Part shown: positions 44,062 to 51,295 of the stretch, one piece after another | Layout of the letters: every line of letters begins with the position of its first letter | How positions within the stretch are numbered: position 1 is the first letter of the stretch | NCBI RefSeq assembly: GCF_900115565.1 | Contig: NZ_FOWW01000001.1 | Location: 811,731 to 875,730 of the forward strand | DNA length: 64,000 bases | DNA from: Amycolatopsis arida | GTDB lineage: Bacteria > Actinomycetota > Actinomycetes > Mycobacteriales > Pseudonocardiaceae | Reading direction: 5' to 3' | Translations under genes and position numbers: made by a program | The notes under the pieces: generated by a model | The model's input: the letters and a program-made list of their open reading frames with translations, nothing else | Told to the model about the DNA's origin: nothing | Database searches by the model: none

Positions 44062-44998
44062 CGACCTGGTCGAAGCCGTCGCCGGTGAAGACGTCGAAGT
44101 GTCCGAGTGGATAGCGACGGAGCTCACCGCGCGGGGCGTGCCGAGCGACCCGGATGGCGGGCCGGACCGGGGCGATCCGGTCCCGGTCACACACGCACAC
44201 CAGCAGCGGGCAGGTGATGGCGCGGATCCCTCGGATGGGGCGGTCGAAGACGGTGCGGAGCAGGATCCGGGCGGGAACCGCTGGTTCCCACCCCGCGCGG
44301 TCGGCGGGCAGGATGGACTCGTACCCGGCCAGTGCGTCCGGTGTCGTCCAGATGGCCACCGATCCGGGTTCTCCGACGAGCTTCACCCGGTGCGGCTCTC
44401 TGCCGCGCAGGTTGCGAAGTTCGTCGCGGATCCACGCGCGCGCCAGGGCGCGGGACGTCCTGAGGCCGGCCGAGGCGCGGGACTTGCGGACACCGGCGGG
44501 GCCGTCGACGTACGGGTTCTGGATGACTCCCGCGGCGATCTCGGAATCCTCCGCGGCGAGCGTCAGCACGTGGCCACTGCTGAACGACGTCCCCCACAGG
44601 GCGATCCCGCCAGCGTCGATGCCGCGCAGGCCTCTGGCGTAGGTCACGGCAGCGCGGTAATCGTCGCGTTGCCTGTCGATGTCGATGAGTCCACGCGGTT
44701 GGCCCTCGCTCGTGCCGAGGTGTCGATAGTCGAAGACCAGCACCGCCAGACCCGCGCGGCTGAACCGCTCGGCGAAGGCGTCTAGGCGCGCGGACCTGCT
44801 TCCACCGAACTCGTGGGCCATCACCACGCACGGAACAGGACCCGGGCCAGCAGGACGATAGAGCCAGGCGTCGCAACGCTGCCCGGCGGAGTCGAAGGAC
44901 ACCTCGCTGCGGGTTACTGGGGGCGAGCCGTTCCCGAGTTCGGACCCGGATGCCCGCTCGCCCGCGGGAGGGCCGGACCGGTGGCGTTCGTTGCACAT
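44012..44998 (-). CDS. Alpha/beta hydrolase (dienelactone hydrolase-like)
   Basis: About 328 residues from ATG 44998 (other in-frame starts exist up to 45049). The oxyanion segment is VVMAHEFGGSRSARLDAFAE, the nucleophile elbow ALWGTSFSSGHV (GTSFS), the acid lies in LLVCVCDRDRIAP, and the His in YPLGHFDVF. It resembles the YcjY/FrsA-like hydrolases. The substrate is unknown. It is the last gene of the minus-strand run that begins with the small copper-linked membrane genes. Confidence 0.8.
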   Translation of the reverse strand: MCNERHRSGPPAGERASGSELGNGSPPVTRSEVSFDSAGQRCDAWLYRPAGPGPVPCVVMAHEFGGSRSARLDAFAERFSRAGLAVLVFDYRHLGTSEGQPRGLIDIDRQRDDYRAAVTYARGLRGIDAGGIALWGTSFSSGHVLTLAAEDSEIAAGVIQNPYVDGPAGVRKSRASAGLRTSRALARAWIRDELRNLRGREPHRVKLVGEPGSVAIWTTPDALAGYESILPADRAGWEPAVPARILLRTVFDRPIRGIRAITCPLLVCVCDRDRIAPVRPAIRVARHAPRGELRRYPLGHFDVFTGDGFDQVVSDQTAFLRRVLHTQP

Positions 44999-45154
44999 AC
45001 CCGGAAGTCTGCGGATTGATGTGGACATGAAGTCAAGCGACCGCGCCACTTCGGTCGCACGAACCTGCCGCCCTCGCCGCCGCGCTCCGAGACCCCAATG
45101 CCGACCATGGGATCCACAGGCCTTACGGTTCGCCGGAATCTTCCCGTGGCGACG

Positions 45155-45787
45155 TCAGCCGTCGACTGGCGTGTGGGCGGTGAGCCGTTCCACGATGCCG
45201 ATCTTGAAGCGCTGCACGTCCTCGATGGTGAACCCGGCCGCGCGGACGTGGTGGAGCGGCCTGCGCAGGAAGTGCTCACCGGCCAGGGGGACCGTGCCGA
45301 GCTCCAGGAGCCGTTGCACCACCCGCACCAGTCGCGACGAGCTGTGCACGTGGTCGACCAGCACCAGCCGGCCACCGGGTCGCAGCACCCGGCGCATCTC
45401 GGTGACGGCGGCGTCGACGTCCGGGATCGCGCAGAGGCCGAACGTGCACACCACGGTGTCGAACGTGGCGTCGTCGAAGGGCAGCGCGTGGGCGTTGCCC
45501 TGCAGGAGTGTCACGGGGCGGCCGAGCTCGGCCGTCCTGGTGCGGGCGATGGCCAGCATGTCCTCACTGAGGTCGATCCCGGTCAGGGTGACGTCGTCGG
45601 GATAGACGTCGAAGTTCAACCCGGTGCCCACCGCGACCTCGAGCACGTCACCGGTGGCGCGCGAGCACGCCCACCGGCGGGAGTCCGCGAACAGCACCCG
45701 GTCCATGAACCGCATCTGCCGGTCATAGGTGCGGGAGTGCTTGTCCCAGTGGCGTTGCCAGCGGGCACTGCGGTCGCGTGCGGACAC
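45155..45787 (-). CDS. SAM-dependent methyltransferase (UbiE/phospholipid type)
   Basis: 210 residues. Motif I is DVLEVAVGTGLNFDVYPDDV, then GIDLSEDMLAIARTRT, LPFDDATFDTVVCTFGLCAI and LRPGGRLVLVDHVHSSSR. The NFxxYP and DHVxS signatures are close to the phosphatidylethanolamine/ubiquinone methyltransferase group. GTG 45787 has AAGGAGG just upstream, so I prefer it to ATG 45802. It follows the multicopper oxidase by about 80 bp. Confidence 0.85.
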   Translation of the reverse strand: MSARDRSARWQRHWDKHSRTYDRQMRFMDRVLFADSRRWACSRATGDVLEVAVGTGLNFDVYPDDVTLTGIDLSEDMLAIARTRTAELGRPVTLLQGNAHALPFDDATFDTVVCTFGLCAIPDVDAAVTEMRRVLRPGGRLVLVDHVHSSSRLVRVVQRLLELGTVPLAGEHFLRRPLHHVRAAGFTIEDVQRFKIGIVERLTAHTPVDG

Positions 45788-45868
45788 GTTGTCCTCCTTC
45801 AAGGGTTACGCCGTGGCGAGGTGGGCGAGGTACGGGGCGTGGACACGACGTCCAGCATCGCCCCGCGT

Positions 45869-47509
45869 TCAACCGGATCGCCGGGTCGGCAGGTACGACA
45901 GCATCGACGCCATGCCGGTGGCCATGTGGTAGGCATTGTGGCAGTGGACGAGCCACTGTCCCGGGTTGTCGGCGGTGAAGTCCACGAGCAGGCGCTCGCC
46001 CGGCGCCACCATCGCGGTGTCCTTGCGGGTGCCGGTGGGCATGTCGGTGTCCCCGGCTCCGCTGGCGTCGCCGATCGTCCGGATGGCGAAGGTGTGCCCG
46101 TGCAGGTGCATCGGGTGGTACATCGGGGTCTGGTTGATCATCTCCAGCCGGACGTGCTGCCCCGCGCGCACCGGCATCGGGGTGATGCCGTCGAACGGGC
46201 GGTGGTGGTTGTAGGTCTCGGCGTTGATCCGCCACTCGAACGTGGACATGTCGCCGGTCAGGTACAGCGTGTGGTGCACGTCGGGGCTCCGGTCGTCCAT
46301 CCGGACCTCGGGGGTGGCCTGGAGGTCGGCGAGGGCGAGGAGCCGCCCGGCCAGCTCGCGCGGCGCGGCGGTGGGCCGAGGAACCGGCCCGGCGGCGGTG
46401 CGCACGGCTCCCAGTGCCTGCGCTCCCTTGCCCTCGGCGACGGCGACCAGGGGAAACGTCCCGTCGTCGAGGGTGACCAGCACGTCGTAGCGCTCCCCCG
46501 AGCCGAGCTGCAGCGTGTCGACGGTGACCGGCTCGACCGGGAAGCCGTCGGTGTGCGTCACGGTGAGCCGGTGGCCGCCGAGGGCGACCCGGAACACCGT
46601 CGCCCCCGCGGCGTTGACCAACCGGATCCGGGCCCGTTGGCCGGGCCTGGCGCGGAAGGTCTCCGGCGCCGTCGGCAGCCGTCCGTTGAGCAGGTAGAAC
46701 GGGAACTCCACGCTGCTGGCCAGCCGGGTGGCCGGCGGCACCGGCGGGATGCCGGCCGGCGGGTTCGCCAGCGCGGCCGGCACGTGGTACTGCCACATCG
46801 ACGACCGGTCGACGATCCGTCCGGCCTGGACCGGCGTCCGGAACCTCGCGTCCATTCCACCGGTACGCAGTGCGGCCAGCACCTGGTCCGGGGTCGCGAC
46901 CGCGCCGTCGATCCAGTCGTCGAGCACCACGAGGAACTCGACGTCGTAGTCGCCGGCGTCCCGAGGATCGTCGACGACCAATGGGCAGTACAGGCCACGC
47001 TCACGCTGCACCCCGACGTGCGGATGAAACCAGTAGGTGCCCGGATCCGGCGCGACGAACGAGTAGCGCATGCTCTCGCCCGCAGCGATCGGCGCCTGGG
47101 TGAGGTTCGGCACGCCGTCCATGTCGTTGCGGATCCGCAAGCCGTGCCAGTGCACCGTGGTCGGCTCGGGTAATCGGTTGGCCACCTCGACCTCGAGCTG
47201 GTCCCCGGCACGACACCGGAGGACGGGCCCCGGCACCCGTCCGTCGTAGGCCCAGGTCCGCACCGTCCGGCCGCCGAGGTCCACCTCGACCGGCTCGGCG
47301 GTCAGCGACGCCCGCACCGTGCGACCCGTGCCCCGGCCGCGCCGGACTTGCTCCACCCGCCGCACTTCCTCCGACGACGCCGACACCCGTCCCGCCCCCG
47401 CCGCTTCCTCAGGACGGAACGCCCACCAGGCACCGGCGGTCATGGCCGCGCCACCCACGCCGACCGCGCCCAGGAGCACACTCCGGCGCGACAGAGCAGG
47501 TTCAGACAT
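45869..47509 (-). CDS. Tat-exported multicopper oxidase (CueO/SufI type)
   Basis: 546 residues. The Tat signal is SRRSVLLGAVGVGGAAMTAG. Three cupredoxin domains carry all four copper-ligand blocks: HWHGLRI, WFHPHVGVQ, HPMHLHGHTF and HCHNAYHMATGM, the last with the type 1 Cys, His and axial Met. It should oxidise Cu(I) or organics using O2 outside the membrane, a standard part of copper detoxification. ATG 47509. A perfect ACTACGTAGT palindrome lies at 47536-47545, close to the start. Confidence 0.93.
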   Translation of the reverse strand: MSEPALSRRSVLLGAVGVGGAAMTAGAWWAFRPEEAAGAGRVSASSEEVRRVEQVRRGRGTGRTVRASLTAEPVEVDLGGRTVRTWAYDGRVPGPVLRCRAGDQLEVEVANRLPEPTTVHWHGLRIRNDMDGVPNLTQAPIAAGESMRYSFVAPDPGTYWFHPHVGVQRERGLYCPLVVDDPRDAGDYDVEFLVVLDDWIDGAVATPDQVLAALRTGGMDARFRTPVQAGRIVDRSSMWQYHVPAALANPPAGIPPVPPATRLASSVEFPFYLLNGRLPTAPETFRARPGQRARIRLVNAAGATVFRVALGGHRLTVTHTDGFPVEPVTVDTLQLGSGERYDVLVTLDDGTFPLVAVAEGKGAQALGAVRTAAGPVPRPTAAPRELAGRLLALADLQATPEVRMDDRSPDVHHTLYLTGDMSTFEWRINAETYNHHRPFDGITPMPVRAGQHVRLEMINQTPMYHPMHLHGHTFAIRTIGDASGAGDTDMPTGTRKDTAMVAPGERLLVDFTADNPGQWLVHCHNAYHMATGMASMLSYLPTRRSG

Positions 47510-47535
47510 CCCTCTCCCAGCCACGACACCCCTCA

Positions 47536-47545
47536 ACTACGTAGT
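47536..47545. promoter_or_regulatory. BlaI-type box B before multicopper oxidase
   Basis: Perfect 10-bp palindrome ACTACGTAGT, followed after three bases by CATAGTAGG. It shares the CTACGTAG core with box A and the ATAGTA element with boxes A and C. It lies 27-36 bp upstream of the oxidase ATG. Confidence 0.7.
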
Positions 47546-47590
47546 GCCATAGTAGGATCGTGGCCGCGACGATCGGGAGCCTGGGCAGGC

Positions 47591-47824
47591 TCAGGTGTCC
47601 GCGGGCGGGCTCGGCCGGGTCGTCGGCACCTGTCCCGAGTCCAGCGAGTCCTGTGCCCGCAGCACCCGGATCTCCTCGCGCAGGTCGGCGATCCGCCGAT
47701 CCAGCTCCGCGTCCCGCGAACCGCCCATCATCCCGCAGCGGCCCTGCCGCATCGGCCGGAGGCAGAAGAAGTACACCGCCGCGACGGCAGCGGCCGCGAT
47801 GAGCGCGGTGACCAGCGTGGACAT
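47591..47824 (-). CDS. Small membrane protein with Cys/Met-rich link and coiled coil
   Basis: 77 residues. One N-terminal helix (LVTALIAAAAVAAVYFFCLR) is followed by RQGRCGMMGG, a short heptad region ELDRRIADLREEIRVLRAQD and a Pro-rich tail. It is nearly a structural twin of the gene immediately upstream. ATG 47824, with GAGGGAAC ahead. Cys/Met side chains at the membrane edge would suit Cu(I) binding. No named family recognised. Confidence 0.7.
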   Translation of the reverse strand: MSTLVTALIAAAAVAAVYFFCLRPMRQGRCGMMGGSRDAELDRRIADLREEIRVLRAQDSLDSGQVPTTRPSPPADT

Positions 47825-48010
47825 CTACCGAGTTCCCTCCGTACGCGCGGCGCGCTCGGCCTTGAGCTCGTCGAGCTCGGCACGCAGCTGGCCGACCTGC
47901 GCGTTCCCGTCCTCGCCGAAGCCCCTGCCGCGCCCCATCATCATCCACATCATCAGCCCCATCCCGACCGGGCAGGCCAGGACCGCGATCGTCAACAGCA
48001 GTGACTCCAC
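47825..48010 (-). CDS. Small Met-rich membrane protein
   Basis: 61 residues. A single helix with an unusual Met cluster (ACPVGMGLMMWMMMGRGRGF) is followed by a short coiled coil (QVGQLRAELDELKAERAART). GTG 48010 with GGAGGA. It heads the operon that continues with the 77-residue twin and the multicopper oxidase, and lies 24 bp after box C. The Met-rich helix suggests Cu(I) contact. Function inferred only from context. Confidence 0.7.
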   Translation of the reverse strand: MESLLLTIAVLACPVGMGLMMWMMMGRGRGFGEDGNAQVGQLRAELDELKAERAARTEGTR

Positions 48011-48033
48011 AGTTCCTCCGCACCTATCTACTG

Positions 48034-48054
48034 CCTACTTACGTAGATAGTAGT
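48034..48054. promoter_or_regulatory. BlaI-type box C before the small-membrane-protein/oxidase operon
   Basis: 19 of 21 positions match box A (39168-39188), including ACGTAGATAGTA at 48041-48052. It also takes part in a dyad CTATCTAC (48024-48031) and GTAGATAG (48043-48050). It lies between the P-type ATPase stop and the GTG of the 61-codon gene. Confidence 0.75.
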
Positions 48055-48081
48055 TGAGCGGCGGCCCCTGTGCACCCGCGG

Positions 48082-50049
48082 TCACGAGGGGGTCTCCGCC
48101 GCGCTGGACGTCAACGCTGGCTGGTGGGTGCCAGCCGTGATCCGCAGGGGCTCGGTGCGGCCGGCGCGGACGCCGTTGGCGATGACGACGACCTCGGCCA
48201 GCTCGTGCACCAGCACCACCGCGGCCAGGCCGAGCACGCCGAACAGTGCCAGCGGCATCAACGCGATGATCAGCCCGAGGGACAGGCCGACGTTCTGCAG
48301 CATGATCCGGCGGGCGTGGCGGGCGTGGGTGAACGCCTGGGGCAGGTGTCGCAGGTCCTCGCCCATGAGCGCGACGTCGGCGGTCTCGATCGCCACGTCC
48401 GTGCCCATCGCGCCCATCGCGATGCCCACGTCGGCGGCGGCCAGGGCGGGCGCGTCGTTCACCCCGTCGCCCACCATCGCCGTGGAGCGTCGGCCGCGCA
48501 GCGTGCCGATCAGGCGGGCCTTGTCCTCCGGGCGGAGTTCGGCGGACACGTCGTCGATACCGACGTCGGTGGCGAGTGCGGTGGCGGTGGCGTGGTTGTC
48601 GCCGGTGAGCATCGTGACGTGGTAGCCGTCCCGGCGTAGCTGGGCCACCACCTCGGCGGCCTCGGGGCGCAGCTCGTCGCGGACCGCGATCGCGCCGAGG
48701 ACCTGGCCGTCCCGCTCGACCAGTACCGCGGTCGCTCCGGCCCGCTGCATCCGCTCCACGTCCACGGCCAGTGGGCCGGGGTCCAGCCAGCCGGGGCGAC
48801 CGAGCCGGAGGGCGCGCCCCTCCAGGCGGCCGGTGAGCCCGGCGCCGGTGACGGCCTCCACGACCGAGGCCGGGGTGACGTCGTCGACGGCGGCGAGGAT
48901 CGCCCGGGCGAGCGGGTGTTCGCTGCGCGCTTCCAGCGCTGCCGCCAGGTGCAGGACCTGGTCACGGCCGGCGCCGTTCGTGCTGGCGACGTCGATGACG
49001 GCGGGCCGGTTCGCGGTCAGGGTGCCGGTCTTGTCCAACGCCACGCCGCGCACCGTGCCGAGGGCTTCCAGCGCGGCGCCGCCCTTGACCAGCACGCCGA
49101 GCTTGCTGGCCGCGCCCACCGCGGCGACCACGGCAACCGGGACGGAGATCGCCAGCGCGCAGGGGGAGGCGGCGACGAGCACGACCAGGGCGCGCTCGAT
49201 CCAGGTGGTCGGGTCGCCGAGCAGGCTGCCGAGCACCGCGATCAGCGCGGCGGCGATCATGATGCCGGGCACCAGCGGTGTGGCGATGCGGTCGGCCAGT
49301 CGCTGGGAGGCGCCCTTGCGGGCGTGCTCGGCTTCCACGATCCGCACGATCCGCGCGAGGGAGTTGTCCTCGGCGACGGTGGTGACCTCGACCTCCAGCA
49401 CGCCGGTGCCGTTGATCGATCCGGCGAACACCTCGCTGTCGGGGCCCGCCTCGACCGGCACGGACTCGCCGGTGATCGCCGAGACGTCGAGGGCGGTGCG
49501 GCCGTCGCGGATGATCCCGTCGGTGGCGATCCGCTCCCCGGGCTTGACCAGCATCCGGTCGCCGACCCGCAACTCGGCCGGGGACACCACGCTCTCGGTG
49601 CCCTCGCGCAGCACGGTGGCCTGGTCGGGAACCAGGGACAGCAGGGCGCGCAGGCCGCGGCGGGTGCGGGCCAGCGAGTACTCCTCCAGGCCCTCGCTGA
49701 TGGAGAACAGGAAGGCCAGTGTCGCGGCCTCGCCCACCTCGCCGAGGATGACCGCGCCGACCGCGGCGATGGTCATCAGCGTGCCGACCCCGATCTTGCC
49801 CTTGACCAGGCGCTTCAGCGTGGCCGGGATGAAGGTGTAGGCGCCGGCCAGCAACGCCGCCGCCGCCAGCACGAGCCCGACCGGCCGCGGCGCGCCGGCC
49901 CAGCCGGCGATCAGCGCGGCGAGCAGGAGCACCCCGGAGATCGCCGCGAACCGGAGCTCCCGGACGTGCGACAGCCGTTCCGGCTCGTGCTCCTCTGCTT
50001 CCTCGCCGGTGGCGGGTGCGTCGTGGCCGCAGCCGCACGCGTCACTCAT
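48082..50049 (-). CDS. P1B-type heavy-metal translocating ATPase
   Basis: 655 residues. The N-terminus has a short metal-ligand-like stretch (DACGCGHDAP) instead of an HMA domain. The core has ITGESVPVE, phosphorylation site DKTGTLTAN, MLTGDNHATA and VGDGVNDAPAL. The transport-site helix reads AASPCALAISVPVA, SPC rather than CPC, and the last helices carry VLVHELAEVVVIANGVR. SPC plus a late HE motif is typical of the P1B-4 group (Co/Zn/Fe export). ATG 50049 overlaps the stop of the ArsR-type sensor gene (ATGA). Confidence 0.92.
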   Translation of the reverse strand: MSDACGCGHDAPATGEEAEEHEPERLSHVRELRFAAISGVLLLAALIAGWAGAPRPVGLVLAAAALLAGAYTFIPATLKRLVKGKIGVGTLMTIAAVGAVILGEVGEAATLAFLFSISEGLEEYSLARTRRGLRALLSLVPDQATVLREGTESVVSPAELRVGDRMLVKPGERIATDGIIRDGRTALDVSAITGESVPVEAGPDSEVFAGSINGTGVLEVEVTTVAEDNSLARIVRIVEAEHARKGASQRLADRIATPLVPGIMIAAALIAVLGSLLGDPTTWIERALVVLVAASPCALAISVPVAVVAAVGAASKLGVLVKGGAALEALGTVRGVALDKTGTLTANRPAVIDVASTNGAGRDQVLHLAAALEARSEHPLARAILAAVDDVTPASVVEAVTGAGLTGRLEGRALRLGRPGWLDPGPLAVDVERMQRAGATAVLVERDGQVLGAIAVRDELRPEAAEVVAQLRRDGYHVTMLTGDNHATATALATDVGIDDVSAELRPEDKARLIGTLRGRRSTAMVGDGVNDAPALAAADVGIAMGAMGTDVAIETADVALMGEDLRHLPQAFTHARHARRIMLQNVGLSLGLIIALMPLALFGVLGLAAVVLVHELAEVVVIANGVRAGRTEPLRITAGTHQPALTSSAAETPS

Positions 50050-50438
50050 CGAGCGATCTCCTTGCTGCCCTGAACGGGCTCGGCAGGGGCGTCGGTGCCG
50101 TAGTTCGGGCACAGCGCCACCGCGTTGCCGGTCGCGGCCAGCAGCGTCTCCGCCGACGCCAACAGGTCCATCAGCTCCGGCCGGGCGAGGCTGTAGAACA
50201 CCTGCCGGCCCTGCGGCCGGCCCACCACCAGCGCGCAGTCGCGCAGGCAGGCCACGTGCGCCGAGACCGTGGACTGCGCCATCCCCAGCTCGGTCACCAA
50301 ATCGGCGACCCGGGCCTCCCCGTGGGCGAGGCGCTGCACGATCGCCAGCCGGGTGGCGTCCGAGAGGCTGTGGAACAGCGCCACCGCCGGGTCCAACCCC
50401 GCCGTACTCGACGCGAGGCAGCCATCCGTGCTATTCAT
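50046..50438 (-). CDS. ArsR/SmtB family metal sensor (CmtR-like)
   Basis: 130 residues. The winged helix includes SLSDATRLAIVQRLAHGEAR and MAQSTVSAHVACLRDCALVV. The recognition helix carries Cys-x3-Cys (ACLRDCAL), exactly as in the Cd/Pb sensor CmtR, and a further Cys lies near the C-terminus in VALCPNYGTD, like the third CmtR ligand. It should release the operon when soft metal binds. Coupled by ATGA to the P1B ATPase. Divergent from a methyltransferase gene with a 50-bp AT-rich promoter space between. Confidence 0.9.
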   Translation of the reverse strand: MNSTDGCLASSTAGLDPAVALFHSLSDATRLAIVQRLAHGEARVADLVTELGMAQSTVSAHVACLRDCALVVGRPQGRQVFYSLARPELMDLLASAETLLAATGNAVALCPNYGTDAPAEPVQGSKEIAR

Positions 50439-50488
50439 CGTCACGAGGCGATGATAGCGGCGAGATTTGATGTAATCGAGGTTGGCCA

Positions 50489-51115
50489 ATGTTGATGAAC
50501 AAGGTCGAGACCGCGCTGGTGAACTCCCCTCCCCGACGCTGGCTGCAGCGCTTCTACGAGACCCAGGTGCTGCTGCGGTTCGGCGGCCGGGTGCTCCCAG
50601 GGGCGCGGGCGCTGGAAATCGGGTGTGGCTCCGGGTACGGCTCGCAGCTGGTGCTGGAGCGGTTCGGCGCCGCCCGCGTGGACGCCGTGGACCTGGACCG
50701 GGCGATGATCGAGCGCGCCGGCCGGCGCCTCGCGCGCTACGGAGATCGGGTTCGGCTCGCGCACGGCAGCGCGACCGATCTGCGCGCGGCGCTGGATGCC
50801 GACGACGGCGGCTACGACGCGGTGTTCGACTTCGGGATCGTCCATCACATCCCGGACTGGCCGGCCGCGATCGCCGAGGTCGCCAGGGTCCTGGCACCGG
50901 GCGGGCGGTTCTACTTCGAGGAGGTCACCGCCCACGCCCTGGCGCGCCCCATCTACCAGCGGCTGTTCGACCACCCCACCGGGAACCGGTTCACCGCCGA
51001 GCGGTTCCTCGTCGAGCTGGCCCAGCACGGGCTCGTGGTCCTCGGCTCGGTCACCCGGATCCGCGGCGACTACCTGCTCGGCGTGGCCGCCAAGCCCGTG
51101 CCGGACTCGGAGTGA
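50489..51115 (+). CDS. Class I SAM-dependent methyltransferase
   Basis: 208 residues. Motif I is ALEIGCGSGYGSQLVLERFG, then VDAVDLDRAMIERAGRRLAR, DAVFDFGIVHHIPDWPAAIA and LAPGGRFYFEEVTAHAL. ATG 50489 has GAGG at 50478-50481; ATG 50495 is possible. It shares its promoter space with the metal sensor gene, so it may respond to the same metal. Substrate unknown. Confidence 0.85.
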   Translation: MLMNKVETALVNSPPRRWLQRFYETQVLLRFGGRVLPGARALEIGCGSGYGSQLVLERFGAARVDAVDLDRAMIERAGRRLARYGDRVRLAHGSATDLRAALDADDGGYDAVFDFGIVHHIPDWPAAIAEVARVLAPGGRFYFEEVTAHALARPIYQRLFDHPTGNRFTAERFLVELAQHGLVVLGSVTRIRGDYLLGVAAKPVPDSE

Positions 51116-51295
51116 CGCGGGCTGACCGTCGCCACCCTGACGCTGTTCCCGCCTTTCGTGCTGTCCCCCGCGCCGTCCGCACAGTGATCCAGCGACGCCG
51201 GTTGTGGGAACGGGGCGGGGTCCAGTCGGACGGGGTGTCGTCGACCTGTTACACCACCAGGTTTGGCGCGCCGCGGACCTCGCCCGACGCTCGTC

